A stretch of DNA of 64,000 nt from Paulinella micropora (Eukaryota; Cercozoa; Imbricatea; Euglyphida; Paulinellidae): the NCBI GenBank assembly GCA_019918135.1, contig WBZZ01006957.1:1-64000 (forward strand), given 5' to 3'. Shown piece after piece: positions 10,755-20,078 of this stretch. The notes below the pieces were generated by a model. It was given only the letters and a program-made list of their open reading frames with translations. It had not been told where the DNA came from and ran no database searches. A program made the translations under genes and the position numbers. Numbering within the stretch: position 1 is the first letter of the stretch; each line of letters begins with the position of its first letter.

Positions 10755-11558
10755 TTGGTGTTGATCAGCATTTCCGTCGCAAGCTGTCCGTCCCCAAGTT
10801 GCACCTCCCGGGAATACCTGCCTCGGTTGTATGCCGATGACGCAACCTGTGTGTGTGTGTGTTATCTTGTATCACAAGGCGTGCGTGAACCCAACTTCTT
10901 GGACGCCGCAGACGCCAAGGACGCCGCAGACTTCGCTGCTAGACTGCTTAGTCATTGTGACAAGTTAAGCCTGCTTTGGTGGGATGTGTGCCCCGCGGAT
11001 TGGGTGCAGGTAGGTGACGGAGGCCTGCACACCCTACCCCCCTGGCGCCTGGCTTGGATTTACGCCGACTGCGTGCCGCCGCAGTCTCTCAAGGCCGCCA
11101 ACGCTCTTTCGTGGTATCTTAATACACTCTGCATGCAAGCGTCCATCGCTCAGGACAGCCCCCTCTCGGCAGAGCAACGCGAGCCGGCCCCATAACACCC
11201 TGACGGGGGAAAGGTCACGCGTGCGGTGCTCAAAGTGCTGATCAAGCCCTTGTTCTGCGCTGCGCGACAGCCCGGCGGGGAGCAGCGCGCTTCCTGTGTT
11301 CGTTTGTGGAAAATTCTGGCACAAAGGAGCGACGGCGGGTCCTTTCTCGAGGCTTGGAACGGTCTAGCTAATTCAAGCATCGTGCTGAGGTGCCTACCCG
11401 CTTCTTTGCTAACCAGCGGTCTTTGCCGGCGCTACCCACCCGTCGCTTCGTCGTCGTCTCTCCCCCCAGGTGCAACCGCCAGGCTCTCAACAGCTTTCTC
11501 TCGCCCAAGCCAGAAAGAGCGACTCTCTTATAGCAGATTTTATGAATTACTTGTTTAG
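10755..11558 (+). CDS. uncharacterised island gene or remnant
   Basis: Two open stretches (10755-11195 and 11226-11558) on the plus strand have coding-like composition. The first is rich in Trp, Leu and Ala (DAADAKDAADFAARLLSH; WYLNTLCMQASI) and the second contains VLKVLIKPLFCAARQPGGEQ. They are probably parts of one locus with about one break. No ATG is evident at the start and no domain is recognised. A copy of the island's dispersed 3'-type element with an AATAAA (11696-11701) lies about 140 bp downstream, which would fit a gene end. Confidence 0.35.
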
Positions 11559-11668
11559 CTACGCACCCTACTTCCCCTGAAGCCCACCCCCGGCGGGGGG
11601 GGGGGGGGGGCGCCCCCCCCCCTTTCCCCCCGTTTGCTCGGACTGGATTTCTGCAAGAGAGAGGGGAC

Positions 11669-11703
11669 GTGCCAAGTGTAAGACAGTCAAACTTTAATAA
11701 AGG
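11669..11703 (+). repeat. dispersed element (TGCCAAGTGTAAGACAGTC type) with AATAAA
   Basis: The sequence GTGCCAAGTGTAAGACAGTC followed by a TTTAATAAA tail matches a family found at eight or more places in the island. In this copy the tail creates a good poly(A) signal at 11696-11701. Confidence 0.7.
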
Positions 11704-11759
11704 AATTCATTTGTGCACTATGTGACTGTGCCCCTGGGCGTGGATGCTGGGGGCTGCGT

Positions 11760-12609
11760 CAGTGTTAGCGCGCAAACCTCCCTCAGACGGCGCCGGCCTT
11801 TGCGGGGACCGACGCCTTTGCTATTCCCGGGCTAGGTGCTCTGAATACGTCTTCGATGCTTAATGCTAGCGGCGCTTTCAGGGACGCGGGCACGCTGGTG
11901 GGCCCCGCTGCGTTGGACTGGGACGTAGGCCAGCTGCAAGACGCCAGCTTCGGTTCAGAATACCTTCCTGGGGGCGGCCAGCTTTTCCGGCAATCTGAGC
12001 GCTTGGTCTTACATGGAAGCCTTTAGCGACCAACAAATCTGTCAGAGCTTAAGAGCGAGCGGCACCAGGCTAAAAGAGACCTCGCTGCCCTACAAGTGCA
12101 GGAAAGAGGCAGGGGCAGTGTCGTCTGCCAGCTCGTCCCCAGCTTTGGGGACACCCACGGTGTCTGTAAGTCCCTCCGTGACGCCCACGATATCTGTGAC
12201 GCCGACCCGTTCCGGGACACCAACCATTTCGACTACGCCATCGCGGTTCTGCGCAACCAACTATTTTATCACCGCAACTTTCAGCATCGGTGTCAATTCG
12301 AACGCCGCCAGGATTTCGACCATCTACCTTTTCTCCACGGTGCCGGGGGCCAGCCTAGAATACGCGGGCCCCGCGGCGCTGTACGTAGCGGGTTCTAACG
12401 ATGGCACCAATTGGTACTACATCAGATACTACAGCAATACAAATCTAGACTTGAGCGGTGGCAACGTCAATACTGGCACGAGCGCATACTGCACGCAATT
12501 TTCTGATCTAGAATTTGCTAATCCTTATCAGTACTACCTGCGCTATAAGCTTATCATTCCCTTGATGTTCTATAAGCTGCCCACGGGCCAGACGTGGTGC
12601 ACACCCTAG
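11760..12609 (+). CDS. BspA/DUF285-like surface protein with Thr/Pro/Ser stalk
   Basis: The N-terminal part carries BspA/DUF285-style phrases: LNASGAFRDAGTLVG, LDWDVGQLQDASF and AASFSGNLSAWSYMEAFSD, which match the family's G-x-F-x-x-A-x-x-F/W-D-x-S pattern of surface leucine-rich repeats. A stalk of TPT/SVSP/TPTIS repeats follows, then a C-terminal beta-rich module (SIGVNSNAARISTIYLFST; LYVAGSNDGTNWYYIRYYS) reminiscent of discoidin/F5-8C domains. It is probably displayed at a cell or particle surface. The N-terminal region is in more than one frame, so the locus looks broken, with about one or two breaks. A 60-bp piece of this gene recurs at 24190-24250. Confidence 0.6.
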
Positions 12610-12639
12610 TTGTGACCTGCATGGTCCAAAGGTTTGAGG

Positions 12640-12911
12640 CCAAGAGGCAGCTTTCAGTAAAAAAAATCTGTACTTTTTTCTGCAATACGTTTTATCCCGG
12701 GAAAAGTGCACGAAAAAAAGCAAATTGACCAGAAATTAGCGAGAGGGATAAGGGGAAGAGGAGGGGGGAGGGGAAGGAACCTAAGAGGGAGGGGGGACGA
12801 CGCAAGAGAGGGGAAGAGAAAAGGGGGGGGGGGGCGCTCCCCCCCTACGGGCTCCGAAAAAAAGTCTGCCTATTTTTTGCTCTCTAAGTCATCCGAAGAG
12901 TGACTTCTCCA
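12640..12911. other. purine-rich spacer between surface gene and Sel1 gene
   Basis: The spacer has long GGGGAGAGG purine tracts and a G-run/C-run hairpin (about 12821-12847). Its last 60 bases are a copy of a dispersed element that extends across the next gene's start codon. Confidence 0.6.
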
Positions 12912-12935
12912 ATGAGGCGGCGCATTCTCTGGGAC
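12849..12935 (+). repeat. dispersed element containing the Sel1 gene start codon
   Basis: The sequence GGGCTCCGAAAAAAAGTCTG, then CTAAGTCATCCGAAGAGTGA and CTTCTCCAATGAGGCGGCGC is nearly identical to 39749-39850 and, in its middle, to 25784-25848. The ATG of the downstream Sel1 gene (12912) is inside the shared block, so the repeat probably represents promoter, leader and first codons duplicated around the island. Confidence 0.8.
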
Positions 12936-14147
12936 CAGCAAGCATGCCCGCCCGAGCCACGGTCTTTGCCACCGAGTACGCTTCGCGGCTTGGGCGATTC
13001 CTACGTCCTGGGCGAATGTCAGGACTACGTCCAAGCGGTCCAGTGGTACCGGCGGGCGGCCGACAAAAACGACGCGGGGGCACGGGTTAGGTTGGGATGC
13101 TGTTACGCCAGCGGGCTCGGCGTGGCCAAGGACGAGGTTAAAGCAGTCCAGTTGTACCACCAGGCGGCCGGACAGAAAGACGCGGATGCGCAATTTTTTC
13201 TGGGGCTGTGTTACGCACAAGCAGTCAGCGTGCCCCAAAACAGCGCCAGGGCAGTGGAGTGTTACCGACAGGCCGCCGAACAAAACCATGCAGCTGCACA
13301 ATTGCGGTTGGGACAATGCTATGCGGATGGAATCGGCGTCCCCCAGGATAGCGCCAAGGCAGTGGACTGTTACCGCCGGGCGGCCCAACAAAACTGTGCA
13401 GAAGCGCAATTCAGGCTGGGACGCTGTTACGCGGACGGAGTCGGCGTCCCGGAAGATTGCGCCAAGGCCCTCGAATATTACCAACGGGCGGCCAAACAAA
13501 ACTATGCGGCTGCGCAATGCGCCCTGGGAGTCTGTTACAGCTGCGGGCTCGGCGTCCCCAAAGACAGCGCCAAGGCACTTGAATGGTACCGGCGGGCCGC
13601 CGCCCAGAACTACGCAGCGGCTAAGACTAACCTGGGGCAATTTTACGCTGGCGGGCGCGGTGTGGTCCAGGATCTGCCCAAGGCAGTCGACTGGTACCAG
13701 CAAGCGGCCGAGCTGGGGCACACGCCTGCCATGTATAACCTAGGAGTCTGTTACGCAAACGGGCTTGGTGTGGCGCGGGACCTTCCCAAGGCCGTAAAAT
13801 GGTACCAGCGGGCGGCCGCACATAACAACGCAGACGCGCAATTTAGGCTGGGCAAATGCTACGCTAACGGTACGGGCGTCCGCAGAAACAAGAAAAAAGC
13901 AGCTCTGTTTTACCAGCGGGCGGCTCCGCACAACGCAGAGGCCCAATACCAGCTTGGCCTGTGCTACAGCCTCGGGCACGGCGTGCTTCGCGACGACGCA
14001 CAGGCCTACAAGTACTACCTGCTGGCGGCGCAAAATGGCTCCCTCAGGGCCGCCCAGAAAGTGAGGCTCTACGTCGCACAGGGGCGCGGCGTACACAAGG
14101 ACACCGCCGCTGCGGCTGAGCCCCCGGCCAAAAAATGCAAGACCTAA
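12912..14147 (+). CDS. Sel1-repeat protein with NLS-like C-terminus
   Basis: The product has 411 residues. After about 30 N-terminal residues come nine consecutive Sel1-like (SLR) repeats of 36 residues, each fitting AxAQxxLGxCYAxGxGVxxDxxKAVxWYxxAA, from about residue 45 to 375. SLR arrays form alpha-solenoids that scaffold protein complexes, for example in ubiquitin-linked ERAD and signalling. The C-terminus ends PPAKKCKT, close to a short basic nuclear-localisation signal and to the PPAKKRKI end of the protein at 40130. ATG 12912 was chosen because it is the first in-frame ATG and lies in a conserved repeat block. An AATAAA lies at 14204-14209. The frame is intact. Confidence 0.9.
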   Translation: MRRRILWDQQACPPEPRSLPPSTLRGLGDSYVLGECQDYVQAVQWYRRAADKNDAGARVRLGCCYASGLGVAKDEVKAVQLYHQAAGQKDADAQFFLGLCYAQAVSVPQNSARAVECYRQAAEQNHAAAQLRLGQCYADGIGVPQDSAKAVDCYRRAAQQNCAEAQFRLGRCYADGVGVPEDCAKALEYYQRAAKQNYAAAQCALGVCYSCGLGVPKDSAKALEWYRRAAAQNYAAAKTNLGQFYAGGRGVVQDLPKAVDWYQQAAELGHTPAMYNLGVCYANGLGVARDLPKAVKWYQRAAAHNNADAQFRLGKCYANGTGVRRNKKKAALFYQRAAPHNAEAQYQLGLCYSLGHGVLRDDAQAYKYYLLAAQNGSLRAAQKVRLYVAQGRGVHKDTAAAAEPPAKKCKT

Positions 14148-14203
14148 ACCAAGCAAAACCTTTTTTTCCCCGTCTAGAACTTTGTTGGTGTAGTGTTTGA
14201 TTT

Positions 14204-14209
14204 AATAAA
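14204..14209 (+). terminator. poly(A) signal AATAAA of the Sel1 gene
   Basis: AATAAA lies 57 bases after the Sel1 stop codon, followed by a T-rich stretch, the usual layout of a eukaryotic or large-virus transcript end. Confidence 0.6.
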
Positions 14210-14335
14210 CAGTTTTTCTTTCTTGGCGAAGAACTGCTTTTTATGTCGCACCAACAAACCCCTGCGCAAAAAACAATCAAACTGAGCCCCCCCCACCCTA
14301 AAAAAAGCTTTCTCTTGTGAGTATTACACAGTAGT

Positions 14336-15172
14336 ATGGTTAGTTCTGGTTACAAGAAGAGCCGGCGTCGTCGCAACCGCGGGCGTACTATGTTGTCACG
14401 CGCACACCTGGAGGCGGTGCTTGCTGAGACTAAGAGCGCCAGGCTTGATCTTTTGCAGGAAGCTGCTGAGCAAGGCAACACCGACGCCCAAATGTGCCTG
14501 GCTGACCTTTACCTTTATGCCAACGGGACGGGCGTCGGCCTGGACCTCGTCAAAGCTGCCAGGTGGTTCAAGGGCGCCGCGGAACAGGGAGACGCACAAG
14601 CGCAGCGCTGGCTGGGTGCGTGCTATGAAGAAGGGACAGGAGTTGTGAAGAACGAAGCCGAGGCTGTGAAGTGGTATGACAGAGCGGCTGCCAAAGGGAA
14701 CGCAAATGCACAGTTACGGCTGGGCAACTGCTACTTTGGAGGCAGAGGGGTTCCTCAGAACGATGCCAGAGCCTTCCAGCTGTATCAGCAAGCAGCTCTC
14801 CAAAATCTAGCGGACGCGCAGTTTCAGCTGGCAGCATGCTATCTGAACGGCTGGGGTACCCCGAAGAATCAGACCAAGGCGTTTGAATTCTTCAAGAAGG
14901 CGGCGTTGCAAGGTAGCGACGAGGCGCAGTTCCGGCTAGCTCTTTGCTACGATTCTGGTGAAGGCACAGCCCAGGACAAAGGCCAGGCCGCCGCGTGGGC
15001 TACCAAGGCCTCTGCACAAGGCCATGCGGACGCGCGTTGTTTACTGGGCGCTTACCATTTCTTTGGCGTCTCGGTGCCTAAGGACGAAGCGAAGGGCGTA
15101 CAATACTGGTCGCAGGCGGCAGCTCTGGGCTCCGCCTTTGCACGAGAGTCTCTGGCCACCTATGTCAGATAG
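14336..15172 (+). CDS. second Sel1-repeat protein
   Basis: The product has 278 residues from ATG 14336; an internal ATG at 14390 is an alternative. The first 18 residues are strongly basic (KKSRRRRNRGR), a possible nuclear signal. Six 36-residue Sel1 repeats follow from about residue 45 to the end, with units such as ANAQLRLGNCYFGGRGVPQN and EAQFRLALCYDSGEGTAQDK. It lies tandem to the preceding Sel1 gene on the same strand but differs in codon use and lacks the C-terminal PPAKK tail, so it is not a recent duplicate. An AATAAA lies at 15306-15311. The frame is intact. Confidence 0.9.
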   Translation: MVSSGYKKSRRRRNRGRTMLSRAHLEAVLAETKSARLDLLQEAAEQGNTDAQMCLADLYLYANGTGVGLDLVKAARWFKGAAEQGDAQAQRWLGACYEEGTGVVKNEAEAVKWYDRAAAKGNANAQLRLGNCYFGGRGVPQNDARAFQLYQQAALQNLADAQFQLAACYLNGWGTPKNQTKAFEFFKKAALQGSDEAQFRLALCYDSGEGTAQDKGQAAAWATKASAQGHADARCLLGAYHFFGVSVPKDEAKGVQYWSQAAALGSAFARESLATYVR

Positions 15173-15305
15173 TTGCCCTCCAGGTAGTAGCTGCAGAGTG
15201 TATAAAAGGCGCAAAGAAAGTTCAATTTTCCTTTTAATTAAAAGCTCGACCAAACCTAAGCATGCAACTGAGACTCAAAAAAACAGCAGGAATTTTTAGA
15301 GAGAG

Positions 15306-15311
15306 AATAAA
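15306..15311 (+). terminator. poly(A) signal AATAAA
   Basis: AATAAA lies 134 bases after the second Sel1 stop and just before a GGGA-rich purine tract. Confidence 0.5.
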
Positions 15312-15437
15312 CTCGGGAGAAGGCGGAGAGAGGGGTGAGAAGGGGGAAGGGAGGGAGAAAGGAAGGGGGGGGAGGGGAAGTCAAGAGTAAAGATCAAATT
15401 GTGATCTAAGAAGACAAAAACCTGGCTCTCTTAGAAA

Positions 15438-15444
15438 TATAAAA
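15438..15444 (+). promoter_or_regulatory. TATA box upstream of the 15.5-kb gene
   Basis: TATAAAA lies 49 bases upstream of the ATG at 15493, so a start site about 30 bases downstream of it would leave a leader of roughly 20 bases. A second TATAAAAGG at about 15200 is further away. Short leaders behind a TATA box are common in compact viral-type genes. Confidence 0.55.
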
Positions 15445-15492
15445 CAAGAGAGTATCTGGTTGTTGCTCATAAACCACTTGTGCCGTCGCAAG

Positions 15493-18400
15493 ATGGATGG
15501 CAAGGAAGATCTGGCCGTCGAAGAATTTTGCAAGCGCGCATACCAAGAGACCGGCCTTCCAGACGAACAGAAGCCTAGATTGCTTGAATACATCCTAGGC
15601 AAAAAGTACAGCCATTATTTGCCAAAAGAACTGCTATTTGACAAAGACACGATTGTACAAATTGAAGCAAAAAGGCTGGAGCGGTTTTCAAATGTTAAGC
15701 CCAGGTCCTTGCCTGCTGAAGCGCTGCTACTGCTTGAAGAGGCCAAACAAGCGCTGGCAGAAAAACGCTACGAAAAGGCTTTTGAATTGCTACTGGCGGA
15801 ACCAGTGATCTTTTACGGAGAGGCTTTATACCATGTCGGGAGTTGTTTGGAGTCAGGGGAGGGGCTACCCGCCTCTGACACCGATTTCGCTCAATTATAC
15901 TGGGCGTCGGCGGTCCAAGCTTCTCTTCCACTTAGTCCAGCTAACCCTTGGCATTTGGATGTGCTATCTAAACTTGTAAAATGTGAGAACCCTAGCTGGA
16001 GGACGAACCCAAATTCGTTCCCCAAGTGTCCCTCCAATGGAACGTCGTGGTTCCAGAATTTGTGGAATGAGCTGAAGTCCAAGTCGAACCAAGCCTCTTC
16101 TTGGCCTCCGGACAAGGAGGGCGTCTTGGTGCGGAGCGTACTAGAGCCCCTGCAAGCCCCCCTGCCTACGGAGCTTGGCAGGACTCCTCTGCACGTCGAA
16201 CGCCCCCCGAGACCAGCACAAACGCCCGAAACAACCGATGAAAAACATGATCAGGTGCAGAACACGATTGAGCTGGTATCTCGAGCCCCCCCGAACCCTC
16301 TGTCAAGAAAAGAAGAAAATGCATACAGCATGGAATCAGAGCCGCGCAGGATGACCTTTGTGCAAAGTGAGGGTAAACGTTTGCTGCAGGTCATGCAAAC
16401 TAAGCCACCAGAGCTCCGCCGCATTGATTCACACGCTAGCCTGCGTGCATCGGGGGTGCTTGCAGAGGCTCGGGTCCTACTCGCACAAGGCAATGAAGAA
16501 AGCGACCTCTTGGCAGTGCAGAAAATGCGCCAGGCGCCGGCGGTGTGGCATCCAGAAGCTTTATATCACCTCGGAAATTGTGCAGAAGCTGGACGGGGCA
16601 TGAGCACCAGTGACACAGAACTCGCCTCCTTATACTGGATATGTGCATTCGAGTTTACTACCACCATTAGTGGGAACAGCTGGCAGGCTTTTTGGCAACT
16701 CGACAATCTTTGGAAGCTAAGCATGTACTTTGAAAATTCTGACGCACTAGTCAGCTATTCCGATTTCTTCAAACCACGCCGCCCTCGTAATCTGTACTAC
16801 ATCATGGAATTGGTTCACCTCTTGCGGACCAAACCGCTACGAAAACATCGAGATCACTTTATTGCTCGGAGCTATCAAGCCCCCCAGACATCTCTGCTAT
16901 CCAAGCTAGCCTGGCGCGAAACGTGGCAAGACGGTAAGCTGAACACTACCGCTATGCTCCGTAGCGTCAAAATGCAACTCTTTGCTTCTCAGCTTCTGCA
17001 AAAGTCGTTGGTCACAATAGAGCAAGCTCGAGAAAATATTTACAAGTTTTTCAAGGCCGAGCCAACCGAGCATTTCTGGCAAGACTTCCGTGGCATCATG
17101 GCACGCTGGTGGTTAGCAAAATCCGAAACACACGCGGCAGTGAGGGTTGTTGCGCCAAGAAAGGTGCTGCTAGGCGAGCCCATTCCCGTTGAGTTCACAC
17201 AGTTGGCCAAGCTCTATCACCTGCGTGCGAGCTTCAAAACCGATCAACTTGAATTGGTACCTTGTCACTGGGCATCGAGCTACACCAAGGAATGAAACCC
17301 GTTCAAGCTTTGGGAGACCTATTGTGTCAAAACCCTGCGGAGCAGGACATGGAGACCTTGCTCTTGCCTCGAGAGCTTCCAGCCAATCCAGGTAGCAGCG
17401 CGGCTGATTGCGGCACTCCGACGCTAGACCTGGGGGGGCTTGATTCGTAGCTGCTTTGAACCGCCCGACGGAGATTTTTTGTTGGTTGGCTCTCGCACTT
17501 GCTTGGTCTAGTACGCCCCTCCCAGAAACTGCCTGTAAGGTCCTGGGTATGCCTTACAGGTACGGTGCCCCTTCTGCTTAAGCAAATCCTGCGCTCGGTT
17601 TGCCAGGCATTAGGCGATGAACACGTCTGGGTTCTTCGCGACGATGAGGTTACCAGGCCACCTTGCCTCCAACACGGTTTGCTGGTTCTGGTGAATGGTG
17701 TTTCTAGGATTGCGCACACGGGTGGCCAACGCAAGGAACTCTTGGAACTCTTGTGCTCGGATAGAAGACAACTCGCTAAAAAGACATCCATGTACCAACG
17801 CAATCGAAGCCAGATACTTGTTTTGCCCGCCGATAACGGGCAGCCACTGTGGTCGGCGGATCAGCTTTTGTGGCTTGGGGTCTCAACGGCTACGCCCCTG
17901 AGGCTTGTTACTGTTGCACCACCTGCCTTGGCAGAGGTGCCCGCAGCGCAGGCGCTCGTCCAGCATCTGCGCACTGTTGCGCCTGCCAACCCGCGCCTGG
18001 CGAAACGCGATCAGCCCGGTGGATTAGGGGCATGGGAGCTGGACTTCCGCAGATCCGTCGTAACGCAGCATGAATTACCAAGTTTGGATGAATCAAAAGA
18101 GACAACGCGCTTCCAAGTTTTTTGCCTTTTACAAGGCAAACACAAAGGGATGTTTGCCATGCGGCCCCAGGATCTTGTAACTAGTTTTTCACAGAGCCTG
18201 GGCTTCTGCAAGGAAGAAATGACCCAGGCTGCCACTGAGGGCTTTTGGCGAAGTTTTCAAGCGACTTTTCCAAAGCTCAACTTAGCCCAAAAAGGCAAGC
18301 AAAATATGTTGGACGAGAATGGAAAGCCTGCGAAAGGCTTGTTGTTCCCTTACACAGCGCATGAGTTGTTGCCGCAGCTAGGCAACGAGATGCCACTCAG

Positions 18401-18662
18401 GAAGGAGCGGAAGAAAAAAGAAAAGCAAAGAAAGAAAGAAATTTCCAAGGAGCCTGCAGAGTCAAGGAGCGACGAGGAAGTGCGACGCAGAAGAAAAGCA
18501 GATAAAAAGAAACGGATGCGTGACCAGGAGAAGAAAGCAAGACGACAAAAGGAAAAGAAGCGCAGACGAAAGGAATCTTGCACTCCAGCTTGGCCCCTCG
18601 ACGGTGTGGTGGCCTTGCAACGCGAATTTCCACCGAAAGAACACGCCCCAGCTCCAGAATGA
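15493..18662 (+). CDS. large Sel1-like/coiled-coil locus with basic C-terminus
   Basis: The first open stretch (15493-17295, ATG start) encodes about 600 residues with two copies of a Sel1/TPR-like module: EALYHVGSCLESGEGLPASD near residue 115 and EALYHLGNCAEAGRGMSTSD near residue 355, each preceded by an LLEEAKQALAEKRYEKA-type helix. A second open stretch (17499-18662) contains LLLKQILRSVCQALGDEHVW, GLLVLVNGVSRI and ILVLPADNGQPLW, then ends in an 80-residue Lys/Arg/Glu coiled region (RKERKKKEKQRKKE). The second stretch has no ATG near its start, so both probably belong to one locus that looks broken, with about two breaks. The middle part faintly recalls an SF3 helicase-type ATPase core, but the P-loop is not recognisable, so I do not assign a function. 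Confidence 0.55.
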
Positions 18663-18969
18663 TTGACAGCTGCTCATTTGATTTATCCAAACATCATTCA
18701 AAATCGCTTCAACAGTTTTTGCGAAATGCGTCTGGTTCATTAAATTTAAGTATGTATACATATTTCAGAAAACAAAACACTGCCGTTCAAGTCACCAGCC
18801 AGGCTCTCAACGTAGCAATAATACTGCCTGCCGGCGTCGGACGTGTGATTGCAAGGATCCGCACATTTCTCCTTGTTCCGAAAAGGCTTTTGTAAATATC
18901 AGACAAATCCTTCTTTGGACCAGTCGAGGAAACCGAAGGAAAGCAGTCGGGTAATAACTAGAAAAAGTA

Positions 18970-19960
18970 TGTGAAAACAAGCCGCCCCCGTTTAAAACGC
19001 CAGAGGGGGGGGGGGGGGGAGCTATTACTAAGATCCTCCCACCTTTTCCTTCGTCTTGCACAGATTGTTTTTTTGGGAATCAGACAAGCCAGTAAACCTA
19101 TTTTCTGGTTTTCTAATTTTCTAATCTTTGGATTTTACTTGCGACCCGCGGCCTGGGCGGGGGGTAGGTAGCGCTACAGCGGGGGGGTATTGAATGTGAA
19201 AAATTTAGAAAACTAGAAAAACCAGAAACGGGTTTTCAGGATTTTTTGGGGGCCCACTCTCCCCCTCGCCCCCTATCTCTCCCCTTCCCCCACCCCTCCC
19301 CCCTCCCTCCTCCTCCCACCTCCGTCTTTCAAAAATTTTTCTTTTCGGGAATCAGACAAGCCGGTAAACCTATTTTCTGGTTTTCTAATTTTCTAATTTT
19401 GGCTTTGCACTTTCGACCTGCAGCCTGGGCGGGGATAGGTCGTGCTACAGCCATCCAGCTCTCTTGCACCCACCCCCGACATGCGGCTGAGGCGGGGGTA
19501 GGTAGCGCTACAGCGGGGGATATTGACTGCGAAAAATTTAGAAAACTAGAAAAACCAGAAACGGGTTTTCACGATTTTGGGGGGGGGGGCACTCTTCTCC
19601 CTCGCCGCCTATCTCCTCCCCCCCCCCCCCCTCTTCTCCTCGCCCCTTTTCCTCCTTCTCTCCCCTTCCCCTTCCTTCCCTCCCCTCCCCCTCCGTCTTT
19701 CACAGATTTTCTTTTTGGTAATCAGACAAGCAGGTAAACTTATTTTTTGGTTTTCTAATTTTCTAATTTTGGCTTGCACTTTCAACCTGCAGCCTGGGCG
19801 GGGGTAGTTCGTGCTACAGCCATCCAGCTCTCTTGCACCCACCCCCCAACATGCGGCTGGGGTAGGCAGCGCTACAGCTGCGTTCTGTACCGCTGCAAGA
19901 AAATGAAAAAAATAGAAAAACCAGAATTCGAAAAACCGGGCTGGTAAATAAAGAATCTGG
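18970..19960. repeat. tandem repeat, three ~300-350 bp units
   Basis: Three units begin near 19065, 19345 and 19705 with AATCAGACAAGC-GTAAACCTATTTT-TGGTTTTCTAATTTTCTAAT, continue through GCCTGGGCGGGG-TAGGT-GCTACAGC, GAAAAATTTAGAAAACTAG and ACGGGTTTTCA, and end in a pyrimidine tract of CTCCCC runs. The GGTTTTCTAA and AACTAGAAAAACC parts are imperfect inverted repeats. The open stretches in this region are Pro/Leu-rich translations of the pyrimidine tract. No gene is seen between 18663 and 20078. Confidence 0.85.
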
Positions 19961-20078
19961 ATTTTGTTCCTTAAGTGTGTCTTTAATGAAGCGTTGTGGT
20001 TGTAAGATTCGTTGAATAAGCTGAAGTTCTAGCTTTTAGCCAACCCGGCGCCAACGACGCGATCTCTTTAAGGATTAA

